Of a stretch of DNA of 10,906 bases, positions 5,949 to 10,906 are shown one piece after another. Position 1 is the stretch's first letter. The number at the start of each line of letters is the position of its first letter. The DNA is from Lachnospiraceae bacterium (GTDB taxonomy: Bacteria; Bacillota_A; Clostridia; Lachnospirales; Lachnospiraceae). The position numbers were made by a program, and so were the translations under genes. Under the pieces are notes generated by a model. That model worked only from the letters and a program-made list of their open reading frames with translations, did no database searches and was not told the origin of the DNA. The DNA is taken from contig JAGZJD010000070.1 of the NCBI GenBank assembly GCA_018365895.1, positions 1 through 10,906 of the forward strand. Direction: 5' to 3'.

Positions 5949-8033
5949 TTATTCCTTCTCTACCCTGCAAGGAACAGATTTCATTGTAACAAATCCTGTA
6001 ATTGGATCGTTATACGCAAGACTTGTAAGCTCATTTACATTTCCAATCTTCCACGCCTCCGGCATATACTCACTTCCGCCTCCGTGAGGAATATGGATGC
6101 AATGTCTTGCAATCTCACAGACGCGAACTTTAAACCGCCCTGTGCCAAATGGCGTCGTAACTCTCGCCCAAGCTCCATCTGTCAGCTCAAGTTCGCCTGC
6201 ATCCTCCGGTGAAAGATCCATATATGGATATGGCTCTAACTTCGCAATTCCCGGAAGATTTGCTCCAAACACTCCCATCCTGTGCATACTTCTTGCACCG
6301 GTCGTCATGGTAAACGGATATTCCGGGCAATCCATATCCGGAAGCGACCGCATATCCTGATATTCTGGGTATGGAGTGAATCCATTCTCTTCTAAATATA
6401 CGGAACAAATTTCAAATTTTCCTGATGGCGTTGGAAATCCCGATTTTCCATCACTTCTTAGCAATCCCTTTTCGTATTTACGATATACGCGTTCCTTCTG
6501 TGAAGCAGGGCCCTTCCAATCATTTGCATATGGCGCTGATCCATTGAGCAACCACTCTTTTAACTCCTCTTCGTTTCCCGGATAATCTTCTCCAATTCCA
6601 AGCCGTTTCGCTAATGCCGAGAAAATCAATACATCATCTCTGCATTCTCCAAATGGCTCTGCTGCCGGCGGCTGAAGCGTCTGCCTTCCATCTGCTCCTG
6701 TAGTCAGCGACCACGTTTCAAACATTGTACTTGCCGGAAATACCACATCTGCAAAACGGGCATCTTCTGTCATATAGCGGTCTGAAACAATCAGGCAATC
6801 CAACTTCTTATATACTTCCCGCCATTTATTGCTGTCCGGGAATGTCAATACCGGCGAACCTCCTGCCAGAAGAAGCGCACGCACCGGATACGGATCATCA
6901 TTCAAAACTGCTTCCGGAAATCTGCAGAACTGTCCGCCTTCCATGAATTTATAGAACATCGGAAATTCTTTCATTCCAATCGGTTGATTTTCCTCCGGCA
7001 AATCATACAGCTGAAACGTCGGCTGATTCTGACAATTAAAATAAATTCCACCTTCTACATCTAATTTCCCCGTGATCGCCCACAGTGTAAAGATTGCTCT
7101 ATTATTCTGAATTGCACTTAGCTGATACTCTAAGCCAGTATACGCAATTAGAGAAATCTTTTCTGTAGAACAGAATAACTCTGTCAATTCTTTTATTTTC
7201 TCTATAGAAACCCCACAAAATCTCGACAAATCATGCAGTTCCAATGATTCTACATATTTTCTAAACGCTTCAAATCCTCTTGTATACTCTGATACAAATT
7301 CTTTATCGTAACATTCCTGTTCAATAATCAGCTTGAGCATTGCCAACGCCAATGCCCCATCTGCCCCCGGAATTACAGGAATCCACAAGTCAGCCAACTC
7401 TCCCATTCCTGTTTTCCGCGGATCAATTACTACAATCTTTGCTCCTCGTTCCTTTGCTTTCTGAATTCCCCGATATTCTCCCCGTGGTCCACAATCTGTC
7501 ATTGGATTTTTCCCCCAAATGAAAATATAATCACTATGTGCCACATCTTGAATCATCTGTCTTGTATTGAGCCCGGACGTGGTTACCGGTGTAACCGTGC
7601 TGGATGCCATATTACAAATAGATCCTGCATTAAAATCATTCGGAGAACCAAGTCGCTTCATAAAACATGGCTCGGATTTTCCGGAAAAAATGCGGGCAAT
7701 CGGCATCCCAAGAATTCCTCTTCCCTGATAAGAAGCCAGCGCCCGCGCTCCATAAGTTTTTCTTGTCTTATCCAAAAGCTCCGCTGCATAATCCAGTGCC
7801 TCATCCCATGTAGCTTTTCTGAATTTCCCTTCACCTTTTTCTCCAATCCGGATCAGTGGATGTGAAATACGATCAGCGCTATAAAGCAGTTCCGGCGTCA
7901 ATGCCCCTCTTGCACATACTCGCCCCTGCGGAGAATCCTGATCTGCCTCCACTCTCCTAATCTTTCCATCTTCTACGGTAACTTTCACATGACAGCCGCC
8001 CTGACACATTCCACATTTTCGATGAATGATCAT
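5949..8033 (-). CDS. Molybdopterin-dependent oxidoreductase (bis-MGD, DMSO reductase superfamily)
   Basis: This 694-residue catalytic subunit is probably a cytoplasmic Mo or W enzyme, as it has no twin-arginine or other signal peptide. The N-terminal Mo4Fe4S domain has C7-x2-C10-x3-C14 and C40 (GRVCARG) for one [4Fe-4S] cluster. The central molybdopterin domains include WGKNPMTDCG (173-182) and VVIDPRKT (201-208). The C-terminal molydopterin-binding domain covers roughly the last 120 residues. Cys140 in GSICNMA is the best candidate for the Mo/W ligand, which would group it with Cys-type enzymes; no Sec codon occurs there. AAGGAG lies 6 nt before the ATG. It starts 18 nt after the LysR gene, so the two are almost certainly co-transcribed. 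No electron-transfer or membrane subunit follows it, and its natural partner could be the double-cubane reductase pair downstream. The substrate cannot be read from the sequence; a specific name such as formate dehydrogenase or polysulfide reductase is not justified. Confidence 0.92.
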   Translation of the reverse strand: MIIHRKCGMCQGGCHVKVTVEDGKIRRVEADQDSPQGRVCARGALTPELLYSADRISHPLIRIGEKGEGKFRKATWDEALDYAAELLDKTRKTYGARALASYQGRGILGMPIARIFSGKSEPCFMKRLGSPNDFNAGSICNMASSTVTPVTTSGLNTRQMIQDVAHSDYIFIWGKNPMTDCGPRGEYRGIQKAKERGAKIVVIDPRKTGMGELADLWIPVIPGADGALALAMLKLIIEQECYDKEFVSEYTRGFEAFRKYVESLELHDLSRFCGVSIEKIKELTELFCSTEKISLIAYTGLEYQLSAIQNNRAIFTLWAITGKLDVEGGIYFNCQNQPTFQLYDLPEENQPIGMKEFPMFYKFMEGGQFCRFPEAVLNDDPYPVRALLLAGGSPVLTFPDSNKWREVYKKLDCLIVSDRYMTEDARFADVVFPASTMFETWSLTTGADGRQTLQPPAAEPFGECRDDVLIFSALAKRLGIGEDYPGNEEELKEWLLNGSAPYANDWKGPASQKERVYRKYEKGLLRSDGKSGFPTPSGKFEICSVYLEENGFTPYPEYQDMRSLPDMDCPEYPFTMTTGARSMHRMGVFGANLPGIAKLEPYPYMDLSPEDAGELELTDGAWARVTTPFGTGRFKVRVCEIARHCIHIPHGGGSEYMPEAWKIGNVNELTSLAYNDPITGFVTMKSVPCRVEKE

Positions 8034-8051
8034 AATTATCTCCTTTCCACC

Positions 8052-8954
8052 TTACATTTCACTACAATATTCTTTCAGCATACTGATTGCCCGCTCGCCT
8101 ACTTTGGACAAATTGCGCTCACAATGCCAAAACAAATATAACTGACGTTTTGTTTCAATTTCAGGAAACTCAAATACCAGAACCCGCTTCTGTTCCAGAT
8201 AATCTTTTACTGCCAGACTGCTGACAAAGCCAATTCCTACGCCTTCCGCAACAACCCTTTTTAGAGTTTCTGTCGTCTGAACCTCAGCTGCAACCTGAAT
8301 TTTATCACTCTCCAGACCGAGTTTTCTCTCTACATTATCTGCGGCAGTCTTTGTTCCACTGCCCATTTCTCTAATAACAAAATTCTCCCTTTTTAGTTCA
8401 TTTCTATCGAAGTTTCCTTTATAATCACGATATTTTTTTATATTAGGAGTAATCAGAACAATTTCATCCTTAATTAATGGCTCAAAAAATAACTTTGCAC
8501 TTGATGAACGTATACTTCCTACACCAATCTCCTGCTCAAAATGCAGTATTTTCTGCAGCACCTCTGTGCTGTCTCCCTCCGATATTTTATATCCGATATC
8601 AGGATTCTTTTTCTTAGAATAAGCTAAAAATCCCGGGAAAATGTAATTTGCCGGAACGCTTGAGGAAGCAAACATCACATCTCCTGCGATCTTTTCTCCT
8701 TTATTCTTGATTTTTTGAATTGCATCTTCTTCTGCCTTTAACATCTGAACAGCATAAGGATAAAACAAAAGTCCAGCTTCTGATAATACAATATCTTTTG
8801 TTGAACGAATCAAAAGCTGTTCTCCAAGCTCTTTTTCTAGTGTTTTAATATGCATGCTGATCGTTGGCTGTGAAACAAACATTTCCTTTGCTGCCAGCGA
8901 GAAGCTTTTATGATTCACAACGCTGACAAGCGATTTTATCTGCTCCAGATTCAT
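8052..8954 (-). CDS. LysR-family regulator resembling the selenium-metabolism-associated group
   Basis: This 300-residue LysR-type regulator has an N-terminal winged helix-turn-helix (about 17-44: SFSLAAKEMFVSQPTIS followed by the wing) and a C-terminal effector-binding domain (about 91-297). The start of the effector domain (GDVMFASSSVPANYIFPGFL) resembles, from memory, the group annotated as selenium metabolism-associated LysR regulators (ASSxVPxxYILP pattern). That is recall, not a search, and a CysL/CysB-like identity remains possible. The ATG follows AGAGGA by 6 nt. It is the first gene of the minus-strand cluster, 18 nt before the molybdopterin oxidoreductase. It has a clear promoter, with a perfect palindrome placed where LysR proteins bind, so autoregulation and activation of the whole cluster are likely. 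The inducer is unknown. Confidence 0.93.
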   Translation of the reverse strand: MNLEQIKSLVSVVNHKSFSLAAKEMFVSQPTISMHIKTLEKELGEQLLIRSTKDIVLSEAGLLFYPYAVQMLKAEEDAIQKIKNKGEKIAGDVMFASSSVPANYIFPGFLAYSKKKNPDIGYKISEGDSTEVLQKILHFEQEIGVGSIRSSSAKLFFEPLIKDEIVLITPNIKKYRDYKGNFDRNELKRENFVIREMGSGTKTAADNVERKLGLESDKIQVAAEVQTTETLKRVVAEGVGIGFVSSLAVKDYLEQKRVLVFEFPEIETKRQLYLFWHCERNLSKVGERAISMLKEYCSEM

Positions 8955-8990
8955 TTGTATTCCTCTTTCCTGCTTTCATTTCTACCCTTT

Positions 8991-9019
8991 ATTATAGGAA
9001 GAAACAGGTTAAAGGTCTA
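8991..9019 (-). promoter_or_regulatory. Promoter of the LysR-led operon
   Basis: On the minus strand, TAGACC (9019-9014) and a perfect TATAAT (8996-8991) are separated by 17 nt. The -35 box matches consensus at four of six bases, which is typical of an activated promoter. The predicted start is near 8984, about 30 nt before the LysR ATG. Confidence 0.65.
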
Positions 9020-9034
9020 ATTGAAATTCTGAAT

Positions 9035-9061
9035 ATATTTATTGATATTATCAATAAATAT
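9035..9061. promoter_or_regulatory. 27-bp perfect palindrome, probable LysR binding site
   Basis: The arms ATATTTATTGATA (9035-9047) and TATCAATAAATAT (9049-9061) are perfect reverse complements around a single T at 9048. The core TTGATATTATCAA fits the LysR T-N11-A rule. Its centre lies about 64 bp upstream of the predicted LysR transcription start, the usual position of a LysR recognition site. It also lies 11 nt after the dimethylaminohydrolase stop, but no T run follows on the minus strand, so a terminator role is unlikely. Confidence 0.65.
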
Positions 9062-9071
9062 GCATATCTTT

Positions 9072-9845
9072 CTAAAATCTCAATGAGAGGCAGCTCAGTC
9101 CGCCATCAATTTTTCGATATTCAGACGTATCTGTCGTAATCACTTTGTAACCGGCACTCTTAACTGCCGCAGCCACTTTCGGATATCCCTCCGGTACAAT
9201 TACCGTTCCATTTACCCAAATACAGTTGGCAGCATATGCCTCGTCTTCCGGGATTACAATTTTCTTCGCATCTTTAAACTCGTCCTTGTCTACGAATTCA
9301 CCAGATACGAGAAATGTATTATTTTCAAGATAATTCACACCCGTCTTCAAGTGAAGCACTTCTTTCAACGTTACTTCAGATCCTGTCAGGCCATATTTCT
9401 CAAGAATTTCAATAAACTGGCGGATGCCTTCTTCATTTGTTCTTGCAGAACGTCCCACATAAAAATGATCTCCAACCATCATAACATCGCCGCCTTCTAA
9501 AGTTCCAGGCGCTTTAATATATTCAATCTGATCATCCGCGTAAAACTTACGGATCGTATCAACAATATACTCTGGTTCCTTATTTCTTGAAGCTGCGCCC
9601 GGATTTGTAATAATGGCGCACTTACAAGTCACAACTGCCGCATCTTCCACAAAACAGGAATCCGGAAATTCTTCCAGTGGTTCTAATTCTGTCACTTCTA
9701 CGCCACATTTTTTCAGCGCTGCTATATATGCATCATGTTGCTTTACTGCAAGCTCATAATCCGGTTTTCCCAATTCCGGCGCTGACGTGATCCCTTCCAT
9801 TAAAGTTTTTGACGGTTTTCTTACAATTACATTATGAAACATCAT
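9072..9845 (-). CDS. NG,NG-dimethylarginine dimethylaminohydrolase (DDAH)
   Basis: This 257-residue enzyme belongs to the guanidino-modifying superfamily and hydrolyses methylated arginines to citrulline and a methylamine; arginine-deiminase-like activity on a related substrate is possible. The family features are FPDSCFVED (60-68), EGGDVM (117-122), GRSARTNEEG (131-140), the His motif HLKTGVNYL (165-173) and the catalytic GGLSC (248-252). The likely triad is Cys252, His165 and Glu117. These are each offset by three from the Cys249/His162/Glu114 I recall for the Pseudomonas aeruginosa enzyme. The protein is soluble and cytoplasmic. Two ATG codons stand in tandem; GGAGGGG lies only 4 nt before the first, so the second may also be used. 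It lies between the acyltransferase gene and the LysR operon with gaps of 73 and 117 nt, so it is probably a separate unit. It could supply citrulline or a nitrogen source. Confidence 0.9.
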   Translation of the reverse strand: MMFHNVIVRKPSKTLMEGITSAPELGKPDYELAVKQHDAYIAALKKCGVEVTELEPLEEFPDSCFVEDAAVVTCKCAIITNPGAASRNKEPEYIVDTIRKFYADDQIEYIKAPGTLEGGDVMMVGDHFYVGRSARTNEEGIRQFIEILEKYGLTGSEVTLKEVLHLKTGVNYLENNTFLVSGEFVDKDEFKDAKKIVIPEDEAYAANCIWVNGTVIVPEGYPKVAAAVKSAGYKVITTDTSEYRKIDGGLSCLSLRF

Positions 9846-9868
9846 TACCCCTCCATAGCATTTTGCAA

Positions 9869-9874
9869 ATTATA
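9869..9874 (-). promoter_or_regulatory. Possible -10 box of the DDAH gene
   Basis: A perfect TATAAT on the minus strand lies 23 nt before the DDAH ATG. It is in a very AT-rich 73-nt gap after the acyltransferase stop. No good -35 hexamer is present at 17 nt, so this call is weak. Confidence 0.35.
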
Positions 9875-9918
9875 TTGTTATATTTATTCATATTTTATGT
9901 ATATTTATACCATATCTA

Positions 9919-10782
9919 TTACTCTGCTGTAAAGAGTCTTTGGAAAATTTTTTCAGAAAGATATCCTGCTCCTTCCCCTACTTTTCTTCCTGACAATATA
10001 TATTGTTTCAAATTTCTCTGAAGTGTCGTTTCTTCCGGAAGTGATTCCCACGGAATATCCGTACGTTTATATACCCATTGCATAAAACTGTCACTTTCTT
10101 CCTCTACATGCTGTATCACAAATTCTTTCTGAAAGCGGATAATCTTTGAATTAGATGGAAGCACATCTCTTAATGCGGGTGCAAGCAGCCAGGAGGAGCA
10201 TCTTATTTTTGCATGTATATACGCCGGAAAATATTGACGCACAAATATTCCTGCCAACCGATATGATCTGTGTACTGCCTCTAGCTCCAGATTAGCGTCT
10301 GATGGAATATGCAGACTAATGTAGCGCTGCTCCTTGCCGTTCTTCCGGTTTTCTTTAAACTCATATTCCAATTCTCCAATACGAAATAATTTTCCTGCCA
10401 ATTGTCTGACTGTCCACCATTCCCGATCAAATCCGTATATGCCAAAGCTTTCGTGATGTTCCCGCACAAATCTTGAAAAACATTTCAGAGAATCAATAAA
10501 AATTTCATCTGATATTCCCCATTTCTGGTAAAGCAAATATGTTTTCAATCCACAATCCAGCATACAAGTCAACATTTTCAATCCTTGTGAGTCTTCTCCC
10601 AAAGTTTCCCGCAATTCTTTTACCCCTGTTTCCCATGTTTTCTCATGAAAAAGCTGTGTCATCACCTCTTCTATTTTTTCCCAATTTTGTGTTTCCTTCA
10701 ATTCTTTATACAGCGCCAGTATTTTCTCTGTTACTTCCTTTGGCATTTCCAGTTTGGAGCAAAATTCTCTGAGACTGTTCAT
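9919..10782 (-). CDS. Acyltransferase-domain protein (NAT_N / GNAT_C type)
   Basis: This 287-residue cytoplasmic protein resembles the two-domain acyltransferase-like proteins common in Lachnospiraceae. It has a helical N-terminal domain (about 1-115) and a GNAT-like C-terminal domain (about 118-260). The C-terminal half shows the family's recurring motifs: EWWTVRQLAGKLFRIGELEYE (begins about 121), ISLHIPSDANLELEAV (155-170), SYRLAGIFVRQYFP (173-186) and SSWLLAPALRDVLP (196-209). I know this family from recurring genome annotation rather than from biochemistry; the acyl donor and acceptor are unknown. AAGGAGG precedes the ATG. A terminator for an upstream transcript lies directly before it, so the gene should have its own promoter, but I see none that is convincing in the short gap. 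DDAH lies 73 nt downstream on the same strand, and some read-through is possible. Confidence 0.72.
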   Translation of the reverse strand: MNSLREFCSKLEMPKEVTEKILALYKELKETQNWEKIEEVMTQLFHEKTWETGVKELRETLGEDSQGLKMLTCMLDCGLKTYLLYQKWGISDEIFIDSLKCFSRFVREHHESFGIYGFDREWWTVRQLAGKLFRIGELEYEFKENRKNGKEQRYISLHIPSDANLELEAVHRSYRLAGIFVRQYFPAYIHAKIRCSSWLLAPALRDVLPSNSKIIRFQKEFVIQHVEEESDSFMQWVYKRTDIPWESLPEETTLQRNLKQYILSGRKVGEGAGYLSEKIFQRLFTAE

Positions 10783-10806
10783 TTTCTTTTTCCTCCTTAT
10801 ATATAC

Positions 10807-10839
10807 AAAAAAACACCATATATCAATGATATACGGTGT
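10807..10839 (-). terminator. Intrinsic terminator of a minus-strand transcript entering from the right
   Basis: The arms at 10813-10824 and 10828-10839 form a 12-bp stem with a 3-nt loop. It is followed on the minus strand by seven T residues (10813-10807). The single non-Watson-Crick pair is G-U on the minus-strand RNA but A-C on the plus strand, which fixes the direction. It ends a transcript that begins beyond the right edge and lies just upstream of the acyltransferase gene. Confidence 0.8.
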
Positions 10840-10906
10840 CTTCTCTCTATACCTTCAAAACCACATACAAGAAATCTCATCCTTCGTTCACTTTCCTATC
10901 CTTTAC
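10840..10906 (-). other. Trailer of an upstream minus-strand transcript, possibly 3' of an rRNA operon
   Basis: No long reading frame is open here on the minus strand; the longest entering frame stops at TGA 10879-10877 after nine codons. The stretch GTGGTTTTGAAGGTATAG (minus strand) resembles, from memory, the spacer or trailer sequences after rRNA genes in Lachnospiraceae, where GGTTTTGAAGG recurs. Together with the strong terminator after it, this suggests the end of an rRNA operon, but the short tail of a protein gene is not excluded. Confidence 0.3.

Noticed and set aside
6097..7865. Several plus-strand open frames of 60-109 codons inside the molybdopterin gene region
   Set aside because: They lie opposite a clear conserved gene, lack ribosome sites and show no recognisable domains, so they are frame shadows.
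9035..9061. The palindrome as a terminator for the DDAH gene
   Set aside because: The stem is nearly all A-T, the gap between arms is one base, and no T run follows on the minus strand; its place fits a LysR site better.
1..10906. CRISPR arrays, insertion sequences, tRNA genes or attachment sites
   Set aside because: I saw no spaced direct repeats, transposase-like proteins, terminal repeats or cloverleaf sequences in the window.

Overview
The window looks like the chromosome of an anaerobic, low-GC Gram-positive gut-type bacterium, most likely a Lachnospiraceae-like Clostridia member. This is inferred from AT-rich DNA, strong AGGAGG-type ribosome binding sites, and the mix of genes: oxygen-sensitive double-cubane-cluster reductases, a molybdopterin oxidoreductase, a selenium-type LysR regulator and a NAT_N/GNAT_C acyltransferase. 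I cannot name the species.

Layout. Positions 3-410 (+) hold the C-terminal end of an unrecognised protein. It converges on a sensor histidine kinase gene (434-2083, -), and the two share a bidirectional terminator. The kinase gene is divergent from its probable partner, an OmpR-type response regulator (2189-2887, +), which has a near-consensus promoter and an 11-bp inverted repeat in its leader. The regulator converges on the end of a five-gene minus-strand cluster. In transcription order that cluster is: LysR regulator (8954-8052), molybdopterin oxidoreductase (8033-5949), a hairpin terminator or attenuator, two tandem double-cubane-cluster reductase paralogues (5840-4659 and 4659-3568), and a small membrane-anchored protein (3536-2937 or 2934). 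Upstream of it are a dimethylarginine dimethylaminohydrolase (9845-9072, -) and an acyltransferase-domain protein (10782-9919, -). The right edge holds a terminator for a minus-strand transcript that enters from outside, possibly an rRNA operon.

The most interesting part is the LysR-to-2934 cluster. The last gene ends Cys-TGA-TAG, and a 7-bp stem with a triloop starting with G lies 18 nt after the TGA. This fits the loose rules for a bacterial SECIS element. If TGA is read as selenocysteine, the protein ends in an exported Cys-Sec-COOH pair. The operon's own regulator resembles the selenium-metabolism-associated LysR family, which supports that reading. A perfect 27-bp palindrome with a T-N11-A core sits about 64 bp upstream of the predicted LysR start of transcription, where LysR proteins usually bind. 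My hypothesis is a selenium-linked reductive system: a cytoplasmic Mo/W enzyme and a low-potential double-cubane reductase pair, coupled to an outward-facing Cys-Sec protein. Its substrate is unknown, and no ATP-dependent activator, selD or transporter gene is visible here.
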